64,000 nucleotides of DNA from Brachynemurus nebulosus (taxonomy: Eukaryota > Arthropoda > Insecta > Neuroptera > Myrmeleontidae), in the NCBI GenBank assembly GCA_035578155.1, contig JAPWDM010000001.1, positions 10,639,543 to 10,703,542 of the forward strand. Reading direction: 5' to 3'. The notes beneath the pieces were generated by a model. It was given only the letters and a program-made list of their open reading frames with translations. It ran no database searches and was not told the origin of the DNA. Below are positions 19,463-32,864 of this stretch, piece after piece. Positions within the stretch are counted from its first letter, which is position 1; every line of letters starts with the position of its first letter. The position numbers and the translations under genes are program-made.

Positions 19463-20240
19463 AAAATATATTTTGGCAAGAATATATTTGTAATAAAATA
19501 CTGCCATTTTAACATCAAGGAAGGTTCTTAGGCCATTATGTAATAATGTTAGGGTAAAAAATCCATATAATCTATGTTATCTGAATAAAGTTAATTCCGT
19601 TTTTTTTACCACAAAAAACAAACCGCTAACCCGAATTTGCTGAAAACTTTATCCGGTCTTCATTTTTTGATTACACATCTAATGAAATTAGTCCGAAGTT
19701 GATATCATCATTTGTTCTCGAGATATGCGAGACGAAAAAAAATTCACGAACGAACGAACGAGCAAACTAACGAACGAACGAACGAACGAACGAACTAACA
19801 AACGAACGAAATAACAAACGAACTAACTAACTAACTAATAAAGGCACACAGAGACATCACACTAAAAACGATGGATTCGGATTCTAGTGACCTTGAAACG
19901 TGGAGATATGTCAAAATTAGCGATTCGTAAAATCGGATCCATTACAATAACTTCCTATGGGAAGCTAATAATAATATGTACATGATCTTTCTCAATATGT
20001 TCAGTTGGCGCCATTTTGAATTTCCAAAAATCGAACTAAAATAGGATTACAATGTAGTATAATATAATAATGTTCATTGGTCTGTGATTACAATCTATTT
20101 TTATAAAAATCGTTTTGAAATCGAAGGCAATACGATCACAATTCGATTACCAGTTTACACATCCAATTGTCATCCGATTTTCGTTCGATTCGATTAGCAT
20201 TCGATTAAAATCGTATGTCTAAACATAGTACAACGTTGCA
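19463..20240. other. Flank: target repeat, (AACG)n tract and CGATT-rich sequence
   Basis: At 19706-19735 is the uninterrupted relative of the insertion site. About 19741-19840 is an AACG/AACT microsatellite-like run. At 20100-20225 CGATT and AATCG words are dense, ending AAAATCGTATGTCTAAAC, related in inverted form to the motifs near 3345. No gene seen. Confidence 0.6.
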
Positions 20241-21790
20241 GAAGTTATTAGTTCCAAAAATTTATATGAATTTAATACCGACCGATAATATGAAAAGCAA
20301 TTTATTTTATTAAAAGGTAACGTGCAAACGTACCTACTATACGAACGTTTCTCTACATACCCATCATGTGAAATAGTAGTAAAAAGTGTAGGAAAATCTG
20401 GGTCGTAGATACTACGTATGTGTGGGTAATTTATGTAAAAAAAAAAGTTTTACTGCTTCTCATATAAATTAAAAAAGATTTTATTAAAAAAAAAAAAAAA
20501 AAAAAAAAAAATTAAATTCCATTTTCACATTACAGCATTGAAAATGACATTTAATCCATATTTATTTAAATTGCTATTGTACAATAAAATCTCATGAAAC
20601 ACGAAAGATTTATGTCCGTGTTATAAGAATCGTGGGCCGGAAAATTTAATTAGGTTTTATTTTGCTATATGCACTGGTACGTTTACAAATGTTCCCAAAA
20701 TTTTTCCTGATTTTATTACATACTATATATGTATAAATTTTATAATTATTATAACTTTTTGAAAAAAGTGTCTTTGAAAAAGGGCGGCTATTGGTGCCCA
20801 CGATTGCGGCCGCAGTTTTCATCTGAGGAAAAAAAATCAAATAGATTATTTATCAATCTGTAGGTAAGCAGCTATGTTCCTATGGAGATTTTTTTCTTTT
20901 TTTCTGAAATTTGAAAAAATTGCGGCGGTTTGAATAAAAAGTACAAAATTCAGGCCTTTTTTTCAACAGTTTTCCGTGTGAAAAAATAGGAAGATTTCAA
21001 AAGAAAAAAATGCTTCCATAAGAACATGGAGAATGGAATAAATAATATTCTGTCAAAATTTCAAACTTATAGCTTGGAAACTTTCCCTCTGAGAGTGGGT
21101 ACCGTTTTTAAAAAGGGCATTTCGAGACAATTGCGTTTAAAATTTGTCTCGAAATTATTTCAAATCATTGTTTCAACAAAAATGTGATACTGTGGTGATA
21201 ACAGTTGATCCTATACGTTCACTGATTGTGGAAAGATTGAATGTAAAGTGGTATAACATTCCGCCAAAAAATGCTTATCGATCCACAGAATTTTGTATTT
21301 AGACTGAATCCATTAATCCGTGTTCGTAGTGACCGTAATAATTCGAATTTCAATTTGAAATTTTGAGAGAATTTCAAGATAAGACCAAAAAAAAAATTGA
21401 TTTTTTCAAAATTCTACACTGTGATGGTACCCTTAATAAAAATTAATAAAAAAATTAAAATTTTTGATCGTACTCGGCTGATGAAACTCGGCTGTACTTG
21501 ATTGTAATGTGACACTTACATATTTACCACTGTGACATTGCATGCAGATGAAGCTTTTGATATTACATTAAAGCCAACACTTTTGCAGTTTAGATATATC
21601 TATATAAGATAGGTATATTTATCATGCTTTGATATTTTGTAGCTTATATTAAATGCTACTTTTATCACACCATTTATTAAGAGTGGAAACCTAAACAAAA
21701 ATTTTTTTTATAAATTTTCTATAAAAAAAAAAATGTCAGTTATATTTGTGATTCTATTTTTTTTCTAATGTCGAAAATATAAAATTGTAT
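20241..21790. other. No gene; A-run and an inverted dispersed repeat
   Basis: A run of A at about 20486-20511. The segment 21200-21330 (containing TCGATCCACAGAATTTTGTA then TTTAGACTGAATCCATT) is repeated in inverse orientation at about 25110-25235. No gene supported. Confidence 0.6.
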
Positions 21791-21802
21791 TCGCTATTTT
21801 AA

Positions 21803-22539
21803 GGGGGTATTCTAGTCTAGAGGCTCGATTTTGAGGTGATTTTACGGGCGTAATAAAAAAAAAAAACATTTTTAGCATACATTTTTTTACCAGTTTTTTA
21901 TTAATATTTGAAAAATATAAAAATGTATAAAAATTTAAAAAAAATTCAAAATTGAAATCGGTACAGGCCGGCAAAGTGAAGAAAAAGGTGTCTCCTGGTT
22001 GACGTGATTAAAACCCTCCTGGTGATCTGAAACATAAAATTTTAGTTAATTCTTAATAAACAAGAATGTAGAATTAGCCGGACGTAGCTAATTTGAAAAA
22101 ATAAATTTTCTCACAAAATGGCTTCCATATTTAAAAAAAAATCATTTTTTCGCCTCCTTTTTCCAACTTTGGAAATTTTTCAAAAAGAGTAAAAAAAAAA
22201 TTTTTTCAAAATCAGTATAAAAAAAAATTCCAAAAACCCCTACGCGTCGGACCTATTTTGATGGTATTAAGAAGGTCGGTACCAAATTTCAAGTAAATCA
22301 GTGCATTAGAACTTGGGATATCATGTCAACCGTATCGAAAAAAGTAGTTCCGAGTAATTTATATTAAAAATTTGAATTTAACATTGAAAAGATGCACTAT
22401 ACACAGGAAAAAATAACCATAACTCCGAAAATAATTCGAATTTCCGTAAATTCTTTTAGAGGCTTATTCTTAAAGGTCTGAACTTTGAAAATATGAAAAA
22501 AAAATCGATTTTTTCGAACTTCTAGACTAGAATACGGCC
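21803..22539. mobile_element. TTAA-flanked MITE, GGTATTCTAGTCTAGA termini
   Basis: TTAA at 21799-21802 and 22540-22543 flank inverted ends GGGGGTATTCTAGTCTAGAG and CTTCTAGACTAGAATACGGCC. TTAA duplication is the hallmark of piggyBac and Kolobok transposases. Interior (737 bp) has no transposase. Confidence 0.8.
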
Positions 22540-22781
22540 TTAAACTAACTATGCATAGCTAATGCTTCGCTTCGGTCATTCAATAAGATGGCTCAATTTA
22601 CATTTAAAAGGTTACCCAGGGTTGTAGAAAAAAAATCATAATTTTTTTTTCCGGTATTTCCGGCGGTTCCTTTATATTCCAAGAATCATCAGCTAAAATT
22701 TGAAAACGAAATATTGAACAATTTTCAAGTTATATATACCTACGTAACATATAAAATATACGTTAACAGATATATATACTG

Positions 22782-22952
22782 TGTGAGTTTTTTGAGAGTT
22801 GCCATTTTTATTACAGCCAAACCGTTGATTTAATCGAAAAATTGTTCAAATAAGAGTTGTAGATATTGACGGGGGCAACCGATTGCTATAGTCAGGAGCC
22901 TTATATCTCTTATGGTTTCCGAACTATGATACAAACTTATAGATTTTTAAAT

Positions 22953-23034
<82 letters not shown>

Positions 23035-23165
23035 CGTCTATACGTAAAAAGAGTAAGGCATATGATTCTATTTCAATTTTTGAGTTGCTTACAACGAGTA
23101 AAAAGTGTATATGTTCGCTAGACAGAGGTGAATTTTGTATATATGTATATGTGTATATACATATG

Positions 23166-23236
<71 letters not shown>

Positions 23237-23733
23237 CGATAAAACTGATCTAATGCATTATTTAACAACATCAATGTGCAAAAAAATTTTTTTTACCCAA
23301 GTTTAATTTTTTAATTTTTCTTTAATTTATCGGGTAGGTAGTAAAAATATGCAAATGTACTTGAGGCTATTTCAACCGATAGTGTTCTGGTTGGTTATAT
23401 TTTAATAACCTCCAAGAAAAAAACCTTTTCCAGTACTATTTCTATCATAAAAATTTGGTTGTAATAAAAATGGCAACTCTTAAAAAACTCACATGGTATA
23501 TAATATAGAACTTGCAACGTATTATACTCAAAACTACGTTTTCAGAAATGGTGCACGGGCTGCTGTTCGTAACTTTATTAATTATAACACATAGGACACG
23601 TTGGAAACATTAAAATTTTTTTAGGTCACTAAAAAAATTTACCTCTGTCTAGCGAACATTTACTCGTTATAAGCAACTCAAAAATTGAAATAGAATCATA
23701 TGCCTTACTCTTTTTACGTATAGACGAATTTTG
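22782..23733. repeat. Two interleaved inverted repeats with (TA)n tracts
   Basis: Arm pair one: 22782-22823 (GTGTGAGTTTTTTGAGAGTT onward) with 23455-23496. Arm pair two: 23030-23136 (AATTCGTCTATACGTAAAAA onward) with 23632-23731. The pairs cross each other rather than nest. TA microsatellites fill about 22959-23029 and 23180-23234. No gene. Confidence 0.75.
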
Positions 23734-23739
23734 TTATCT

Positions 23740-26198
23740 TAAACGAGTAAGATATATGATTAAAAGTGTATGTGAAATACTGAAATACATTCTATTCAAT
23801 CCTCAGTGTCTTGTTCCTTACCTCACGTCCAAAAAAACGCCTACAATTCATAAAAGAGCTGTATGGTACGTTAATTTTTAGAAAATTTTCGAATCAAAAA
23901 TTTAGCTATTACGGCCACTGTGATGACGCGACTTGAGCCCTAGAAATCGGTCCTGTGCCCGGAACATAGTTTTTTGGGCATTTTTCATGGAAAAAACAAG
24001 TTTTTTGCCAAAATTTACCCAAATTCAAAAGTTTTTGCCATTTTTTTTTTACAGTATTGGTAAGAGGAGAAAAATCATATAAAAAAGCTCTTGGATTATT
24101 CGATGTAATCAGGTTTCCGAGGAAAACTAATTTTAGTAAACGGAAATTCGCTATATTGTGCAGGATGTTACGACAGAGGTATTTTAATTTAGCTAATATA
24201 AGGTATTATACATCCACTCAGATCTGAATCATAAGACAAAGGGAACTGTTAGACTATACCAATTATATCTTTAACCTATAAGAAATCTAAAAAAGTTAAT
24301 TAATTATAATGAATTATAATGAATAACTTGAACTTAAAAGAAATAATAAAAAGATTATTTTACATCTACAAATGCAAAAATTCCAATTTTTATTTAATTA
24401 AAAAGAACGAAAGAAACGAAATTGATTTTTCAAAACATAGCAAGAAAACATCGCCAAAAAATTTATTACTGTTTTATAACCTGTTTTCTGTTAAATTCGA
24501 CACGGAAATTTAAGTTGGAAAGAAAAATTAATTTGAGAGAATGTGTGCGCTTACTTTATTATAAAGGTATTTCTTACTGATATAAATCTTCCCTTTCCAG
24601 CAGTACAAGGGAGCGTTTCTTTTTATTTTTTTGCTTTTTTTTTTAAATAAAACATATTTCTTTCCACACAGCCAGCGGAACTTTTTTTAAAACGAAATAA
24701 ACTCCAAAAAGAAAAGAAAATCACGGCATACAACAGTTTGTTTGACAGTTACATATTATATTTCGTTTGTTTTACTACTTTGTTGCTAACACGTACGTAT
24801 GTATGTACGAAAAATGTATCCTAGCTGACTTGGAGGTTCAACAACAGAAAGATAACCATCAATTTTCATGTATAAACAAGAAAATATTCGTATATATTGT
24901 TGTAAAGTAGGTATACTGTGTGATATCTCTGATATGTTTTAAAAAGATCTAAGATATTTAGAAAGAAAGAAGAACAGGGATTGATTACTATATAGATATT
25001 TCCATTCGTGAAAGTCTTTGGAATAGACAGGTACACGATTCGTTCATGCAAAATTAATAAACATATCTATCGACTCAACACTGCTCCTAGCTCAGTTATT
25101 ATTGACAACCGTATCAACTTGGTTCTTAATCACGGATCAATGGATTCAGTCTAAATACAAAATTCTGTGGATCGATTGGCGCCTTTTGGTGGGTTGTTAT
25201 ACTACTTTACATTCAGTCGTTCCACAAGCAGTGAGCGAGTAACATGTACTAACTTGAATTGTTGATGATTGTTGTCTTGCTGCACTGTGATTGTTCATCA
25301 CAGTAGATACGTATGTAGACACGTATGTGATATGTACGCGAAACAGAAGCGATGACACCAGAGTTGTGCGTATAATTGCGTGTAATTTACTACAGGTAAA
25401 TTACACAGTTTTTACATGTAAAAAACTTTGTAACTTACACATACTTGTTTTGATAAAAAAAACTGTAAAAAATCTAAAAAATGTAAAAAACTAAATTTTT
25501 TTAAATTTAAATGATGTAAGCGTTACTGGTGGACGATGGTATTTCATATTTGCTATATTTCCAAATAAAACTTAATAATTAAGTAATTTGAAAATTAAAA
25601 ATATAAATGGATACAAACAAGAAAAAGAAAGGACAGTTTTTATAGAATATAGTTTATTTAAGAATTCAATATTAAAAAGATTTTTATTTATTCAATTAAA
25701 TTTTAATAGATAGCACAAGACCAAAAGATGGCGAAAACTATCGCCAAGACGAATATCATTAAAGATTTTTTGGGGGTAATAATTATTATTAATAGCGTAA
25801 ACTGATTAATACTTATTAACCAGTGGAGGATCATATCTATTATGAAATGAACAGGCAAAAATTTAGATGAGGAAAATGTGCAAATTTTATGAAAATTAAT
25901 GTCGATGTTTTTTCTACAATATGAAACAGTCTCAGTCAGGATATTTTATAAATAAATACAAGACAACGAATACTATCATGTAGATTTCAATAAAACACTG
26001 GGGGTTCGAGTGTTAGTATATTTTTTTTATTGTTTAGATGCGCCACAACTGAGGTGATATGTATCGTTTTGGTGTAATGTAATATTTTTGCTATGGGTAT
26101 GGTTATTGATAATTAAAGTACAGTATGTTGATTTTGATGATGATACAGTGGAGCTTCACTAATGTTAAGAAAAATTTGGTAAACTTTAGTGAAACTTA
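23740..26198. other. No supported gene
   Basis: AT-rich with short open frames only. 25110-25235 is the inverse copy of 21200-21330. Nothing else recognised. Confidence 0.6.
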
Positions 26199-26528
26199 GG
26201 GTGTCTACACAATCAATGAAATAAGGAATAAGAAATAAGGAATAAGAAGTATGCTATTTAGTGACGTTGAGTGGAACTTTAACGTAACTGCTCATAGATA
26301 TAAATATTTAGGTACTTTTGTACGTCAAAATTCGTGATTTTTTTCACTTTAGTGACAAAAAAGTCATCACGAACGTTATTTTTTCATGAATTTTAATGTA
26401 CAAAAATACCTAGATACATATACCTATGGGGTAAGATGTTAAAGTTCCATTCAACGTCACTAGATGGCATACTTCTTATTCCTTATTTCTTATTTCTTAT
26501 TCCTTATTTCATTGATTGTGTATGACCC
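26199..26528. mobile_element. 330-bp foldback MITE, GGGTGTCTACACAATCAATG ends
   Basis: Ends GGGTGTCTACACAATCAATG and CATTGATTGTGTATGACCC. Arms continue as AAATAAGGAATAAGAAATAA repeats and TTAGTGACGTTGA-type sequence to a loop near 26360. The flanks on both sides carry TAA(A)CTTTAGTGAA, so the target itself may be duplicated. Confidence 0.8.
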
Positions 26529-27480
26529 ATTAACTTTAGTGAAGCAGATTGAGGTCAGTGGCGGTCATTTAATATATGATCGGGACTAAATAGATAATAA
26601 TTTAAGTAATAGATGACGTACAAGAGCAAACTATTTAACAATTTGGATTCCGGTGGATTAATTAGATTTTATACTAATGTATAAATTTCATTAAAAATAT
26701 TGCTGTTAGAAAGTTCTTCATTATATAGATATATCTGCTATAGAAATTGTTTGTTTTTTTTGTTGCTTGAACGAACAATTGACAAGTACCGTAGCTCTTT
26801 TTCAATCTGTATAAGCAGCTACGATTTGCTTTGGATTCACCAAATTTTCCGAATTAGTTTATAAGTACCTGGTATTCAAATATTTTGGTAAATTAATTTA
26901 TTATCTTAAGTCAATAACTGAATTGAGTAAGTAGCCTTCAATCAGATCGCTCGCTTTGTATATATCTGAAAAAAATTTAAAAATTCTAGAATTCAACATT
27001 CTAGAATTCTTTTTGCATAGAGAAATATTTTTATTAAAAAACACCACTGATTTGTTTACGTTTTTATGTTTTAAGGTTTTATAATTTATGACTTTATAGT
27101 TCAGCTCCTAACCAATCTTAGTTATGTCATGAAAAGTATATAACTAATATTATTTCCCTTTGTTTTTCTTAATATTGTTCGATTTTTCACTTTCAATAAA
27201 CATAATAAGTAACATTTATGAACTTTAAGTGACAAACAAAGTTTGAATTTGAATACTCTTATGATATCCAAACCAATTTCTTTAAATCATACTATATGTA
27301 CTTACTTGTTTTTCTTAATACGCATATACATTTTATGGAATTTATAATGTCTGTCTTAAAAATGTATAATGTAATAATATTGTATCTTTCTATTTCTATA
27401 AAATTCTCTTAACATTAGTGAGAAAAAAGTGACGTCACTTAACAAAACTGATGTAAACTTTACTGAAGCTTTACTGTATA
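26529..27480. other. No supported gene
   Basis: AT-rich sequence with no repeat ends or gene recognised. Confidence 0.6.
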
Positions 27481-27482
27481 TC

Positions 27483-27553
27483 CTTCCCGGCCAGTTTCTG
27501 AACTCACGATCTACCATACAAGAGCGGAGTTACGTAACCACTAGACCAGCACC
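27483..27553 (-). repeat. tRNA-derived sequence outside the palindrome
   Basis: On the minus strand GGTGCTGGTCTAGTGGTTA matches an A box, and GTGAGTTCAGAAACTGG a weakened B box. The middle, ACTCCGCTCTT, is shared with the arm copies. Flanks are not shared with those copies, so homology is limited to the tRNA-like head. Confidence 0.6.
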
Positions 27554-28049
27554 TTTTTTGAAAGTTAAATTTATGAAAAGTGTCTTGTCATTTAATTTTT
27601 ATCTATTCCCACTAAATTTACCCTTAATTTCATTCAGTAAACTTTATTTGTAAACATTATTTACTTATGATTAATACATATAGCAATAATTTCCATCTTA
27701 ATCCTTAATTAAACAATTCATAAATTGTAATTAAAAATTTAATTTAATAATAATACAGTAGTCGTCCAAGATAGTCACGCAAATGTTCCTCTAGTGACTA
27801 TCTTGAAAATCATAGACGTTCGTCAGGTGGGGTAAACATTTAGTTAACATAACAAATTGGAATTTTTTCAACAATATTATTATAAAAAATTATGTTCAAG
27901 TTAAAGTAGACAGAGAAAGGTACACTACATTTGAAACCAAAATAAGCTTTTTTTGTGCAGTTCTCCATCTACGTCATAATTACGTCACATATTTGAATTT
28001 TTAGAAAAAGACAACATTACAAATATTTATTATTTAAATTAGTATGAAT

Positions 28050-28318
28050 AGTGAGGACATTGGTCCGCACAAACTCGTTCCTAATTTTTTATAGTGTTCT
28101 AGCACACACTACGTCGTCAAAAGTATGGTGACACCTTAACCCGGGGGGTCCCACACTTTTGACACAGCAGTGTACCACAACATTAAGTACAGTACCGCTT
28201 CAAAAGTGTGGGCACCCCCCCTGAGTCAAGGTGTCACCATACTTTTGACGACGTAGTGTGTATTAGAGCCGACTATAAAAAATGAGTGATCTCGTTTGTG
28301 CGGACCAGTGTTTTCACT
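28050..28318. mobile_element. 269-bp foldback MITE
   Basis: AGTGAGGACATTGGTCCGCA at the left and TGCGGACCAGTGTTTTCACT at the right begin long arms including CACACTACGTCGTCAAAAGT and its complement. The loop is around CAGCAGTGTACC at 28170. Confidence 0.85.
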
Positions 28319-28909
28319 TTAAGTCGAGACTAATATACGTACATACGTATCACACACGACACACATTACAGGGTAGCTACCTTACAAAGTACCACACGGC
28401 AGGTGCACGGGGTATGTATGTAGTGAGTATGCAAGTATTACATGTGACGCATATGTGCGTATAGACAAGAATAAACATAGTGTGTGGATGACGTATGTGT
28501 ATGTCTATTTCACTCGGAAGTAACTAACTTGGACGGCTACTGTAATACCTAACATAGCACTGATGCATAGACATTCATATATAGGTAAAGACACCAGTGT
28601 AGGTACAAGAGTTATGCACGTAGTGCATGCATGAATTAAACAAAGAAAAACCATAATCCAAAACGAAGAGATATAGGTGAGATCGTTTTTATTTTATTTT
28701 ATTATGTCATATCTTTAAAATGTTTGAATAGTGAAAAGCATGTTGCATTTGCACACATACATATCGCACTTCGGGAACAATAGGGCCACATCTACACATA
28801 CAACTCCATACAAGATGTGACTCTATTGTTGCTGAGGTGCGATATATGTCTGTCATGTTCAGACATCCGAAATTAATTATTTGAAACAAAGTGAAATGCA
28901 AATGTATAA

Positions 28910-28962
28910 TGGCATTGCTGTGCTTTGCTTTGCTTTGCTTTGCACTGCACTGCACTGCACCG
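28910..28962. repeat. (CTTTG)n (CACTG)n simple repeat
   Basis: Short runs of CTTTG then CACTG pentamers. Confidence 0.9.
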
Positions 28963-30357
28963 TTCCATACCAGACCATACCGCACAATATAATTAATTCA
29001 TGATTTTGTATATCAAAATACATATACTTGTTTACAATGAGATCGTATCATAATTACATTACACCTTAACCAGTAAACCAGTGTTGCCAACTCCAAGTGG
29101 GGATAAATTGTCTTAAATGTGAGATTTTCAGTATAATTTGATCGAAGCGTTCGTTCCTCAGTGCACACCTGCAGTCTCATTCGCTGGTGTAACTATGAAA
29201 CCATTTATCAACAAAATATAATGGTTTGATTAAAATATAAATCTATATGAACTACATCTTAACCATAGATATTTATCAATTTAAATAATTAAAGTAGATA
29301 AAAATAAAAATTAGACAAAACTGTTATAATCCAGTGCAGTCATTAAGTGAAAACACAAACATGTCTGAATTAAGTTGGAAGCCAATTTTTGTTTTTTATA
29401 GGAAATTAGATTTTCCAACCACTTGTACCTACGAAATTTTGAATTAAACTCCATTTGGCAACACTGAAATAAACACGTCGTAACTCTGTTCATATACAGG
29501 TATACAAACTTTTGGAGGTTATTACAGAAGAGGTATTAGACATTAAGGGGTTATATACCCTTACTTTTATTTCAGAAATAGAATAGATCGTATTAAGTAT
29601 TATTCAGAAGTTTTATTCAGAAAATTATGTACACATAAAAAAAACTGATCCCAAATACAATTTCCCAGTCCCTGCCGCACAGTGTAGCTGCCGCTACTGA
29701 ATAGAGCTATTTTAGATGCCAAAGTATGTCTAAAATTGGCTCTGGTATTAATAATTCTGTTTGTGTTGTTAATAAATATCAAGGTTTTTTGATTATAAAA
29801 ATGACACTCAAAATTTTAAACATGTTCACCTCGGAAACTGTACTGTATAATTTCTCAATCTTGGAATTTTAAAAAATGATGGTGGAGGCGCAGTGAGGAA
29901 CTATAATCTCTTTAAAAGTTAGGGTTTTTTAGTTCATTGTGCTTTATAATATTTCAAGGTATTAATGAATTAAAAATCTTTAGGTTCAATAGAGACTGTG
30001 GTACTTCGTCACCAGCGTCCCCACCGTCATTTTAAAAGCCCCCCAAAAAATGTGAATCTGTAATTGTCATTTCTGTCTTGTTATTTTTTAAACTTAACTC
30101 ACTCCAATTAGCTTGTAGAAGTAGATACAGTGCCTTGGAAAAAAAGATAAGAATAGATTAAGACATTTTTTTTTACTAAATCAATCTTCATGTGTGGTTT
30201 ACATAAAATATGTACATACAAAAAACATGTATAGTAAGTATATATGCAAAACACACCATTATAGTAAAGATATGAACCTACATAACTGCCAACATACTAC
30301 ACTGAAAAATAAAATGTCCTAAAAACATTACGTGTCCTATTAACTAGAATATCACTA
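28963..30357. other. No supported gene
   Basis: AT-rich. No repeat end, RNA gene or credible coding sequence recognised. Confidence 0.55.
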
Positions 30358-30412
30358 ACAAGGAATGTTACGGAAGTGTTCCCCTGCGATTTCGTTCATT
30401 TTAAGATATTTG

Positions 30413-31569
30413 TAGTACTTGGCAAAGTAACAAACATATTTTAATTGTACGTGCCCAATCCCATATTTAGGGGGTAAAACACCCCTTCAAAAATTTGTTG
30501 GAAAATCATATTTTGGTATTTTTCTCATACTAGCCCTTAAGCAATTTTGATGAAAAGTGGTTAAAAGATTTAGACCGAATATTCGGAATTCATATATGCA
30601 TCTAGTGGTTGTATCTCCCCCGTAATCCCATTAGATATTATCATGACTTTTATTTCTTTGTCGGTAGATGTTAATTCGTTATTGGTATGGTTCATTTCAG
30701 TTAAATTTAACCATGTTTCGTCTCTTTGAATTTAAATAATTTCCGTTTTCTTGGCTTTATCTCTTTTATTATTGCATTTATGTAAATTTTAAATTTACGG
30801 TTTATTTTTAGAAAAGAACAGAAGATTGATTTGTTTCGAATATAAGAATTATTTAATTTTTTAACTAAAACTCATCATCAATTGTATCTGAAATGAAGTA
30901 TAGGTAGGTACTCGAAAAATGTTTACTAATTTACTAAAAGGACACTTTTTAACCGGCATTCGGGTAAAAATACCTCTTTTATCAATATCCCGAAACTTAA
31001 TTTATATTTTTACCTGTATTTTCTTCAACTATTTCATAATACATGAGATTTAATTACAAACTGCAATCCTAGTGTTTTTCTCATAAAGCTACTTCAATGT
31101 TTCAAAGCTATTTCAAGTCAAGGAATTACTAATTAACTTGATTTTTCATATATTTGGAGACACATATTTGATTTTTCATATATTCATACATAATGGAGAA
31201 AATCCTAAATATTTAATTTTTCTAAAAAATTTCGTTCTTATATACACCCCACCATAACCCTCCAGTTCCGTCGCACTGTTACAGTGGGTAACACGTATTA
31301 TTTATTAACTAATAACTTGTAGCCTTCTTACGGAATTTTCAAGAATTTGAGCTATGATCTCCCTAAAAAATTTTTAGTAAACCCTCTCTTAGGGGTGTTT
31401 AAACCCTTCGAAATTAAGTGGCCCCAGTGAAAAAAAATTCTATAGTGATGTAAGCTCAGTCTAAATCTGCTTAAATGCTAGTATGAGAAAAATACCAAAA
31501 TATGATTTTTTAGTAAATTTTTGAAGGGCACATACAAATAAAATATGTTTATTACTTTGTCAAGTACTA
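30413..31569. mobile_element. Nested TIR element, TAGTACTTG(G/A)CAAAGTAA ends
   Basis: TAGTACTTGGCAAAGTAA at the left matches TTACTTTGTCAAGTACTA at the right, with further pairing through TTTTTCTCATACTAG. It interrupts the left arm of the 30358-33322 palindrome, whose right arm shows the empty-site sequence (ATTTTAATAGTATTTTAC in complement). It contains at 30688-30900 the dispersed repeat shared with 2266-2470. Confidence 0.75.
30688..30900. repeat. Dispersed repeat, partner of 2266-2470
   Basis: Lies within the nested element 30413-31569, so that element, or this part of it, is present twice in the window. Confidence 0.75.
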
Positions 31570-31991
31570 AAATAGTATTTTACAATATAAGTTCGGTAAG
31601 TTGCTTTTACTGATCGAGAAAATGTTGCGAAAACGAGACCCGCAGGGTCGAGTTTTTGCAATTTTCGAGATCAGTAAATGCACTTAACGCATCGTGTATT
31701 GTATAATATTTTTTGCACGATCGATTTAAAATAATTAAAGATTAAAAATGTGTTAAATAAAAAATAAAGTTCAGATAATATAGATGAAATTTATATTTTT
31801 ATGTTATGACATAGAATGCCATGAATAAATATTATAAATATTCATAACAACTTATATGAATCTTTGTAGTGACAATTGACAACTATATTTGTAAATAAAA
31901 AATTAAGTGTCAATATTTCACTGGCGTGAATATTTTTTTTGAATTTTCTATTAAAAAAAAATTGAGGAAAATAGTTTGTTAAACTATATTA

Positions 31992-32180
31992 TTAGTGAGA
32001 ATAATGAAATTGATGAAGCATCTTATTTTTGACTGCAAATTTATTCTCGTAAAATGAAAGGAAGATTATGAAAGCCACAGAAAATCTTAATGATTGAACG
32101 ACCTTTTGAAATGTCAATAAAATAAGAAGACTGATGCCAACAATAATAATAATAATGTGCAAACTAGTGAAAATTTTCAT
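31992..32180 (-). CDS. Small hydrophobic open frame, left arm of palindrome
   Basis: A 62-residue frame with a real ATG at 32178-32180. The start is Met-Lys-Ile-Phe-Thr-Ser, then Ile-rich hydrophobic stretches (about residues 8-24 and 34-42) that could span a membrane. Its mirror copy at 32676-32864 is also open and differs at seven residues, without frameshift or stop. Two open copies weakly suggest constraint, but the pair could be chance given the short length. No family recognised. Confidence 0.3.
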   Translation of the reverse strand: MKIFTSLHIIIIIVGISLLILLTFQKVVQSLRFSVAFIIFLSFYENKFAVKNKMLHQFHYSH

Positions 32181-32675
32181 ATTATTAATGGATTTATTTT
32201 CCTAATTGTTCAAATTGTACTTTTAATTTCAATATAAATAAATAACTACAATCATTTTTGAGCTAATTTAACTTACCACACTCCTATTTACTTACCACGC
32301 ATCTATTTCACTTACCGCACTGTTATTTTTTGGTTTCCATGGATATAAACAAACGTTCGGGAAATGTAACTTACCAGCATTGTCAACAGCCTCGGTAAAT
32401 GCATGAAAATACACGATCGTGCAAAATATATTTTTTGCACGATCGTGTATTTTCATGCATTTACCGATGCTGTTGACAATGCTGGTAAGTTACATTTCCC
32501 GAACGTTTGTTTATATCCATGGAAACCAAAAAATAACAGTGCGGTAAGTGAAATAGATGCGTGGTAAGTAAATAGGAGTGTGGTAAGTGAAATTAGGTCA
32601 AAAATGATTGTATTTATTTATTTATATTGAAATTAAAAGTACAATTTGAACAATTAGGAAAATAAATCGATTAAT

Positions 32676-32864
32676 ATGAAAATTTTCACTAGTTTGCACA
32701 TTATTATTATTATTGTTGGCATTAATCTTCTTATTTTATTGACGTTTCCAAAGGTCGTTCAATCATTAAAATTTTCTGTGGTTTTCATAATCTTCCTTTC
32801 ATTTTACGAGAATAAATTTGCAGCCAAAAATAATTTGCTTCATCAATTTCATTATTCTCACTAA
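32676..32864 (+). CDS. Small hydrophobic open frame, right arm of palindrome
   Basis: Partner of 31992-32180. 62 residues from ATG at 32676, same layout. Differences include Gln/Pro, Arg/Lys, Ala/Val and Met/Leu exchanges; several are conservative. Function unknown. Confidence 0.3.
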   Translation: MKIFTSLHIIIIIVGINLLILLTFPKVVQSLKFSVVFIIFLSFYENKFAAKNNLLHQFHYSH

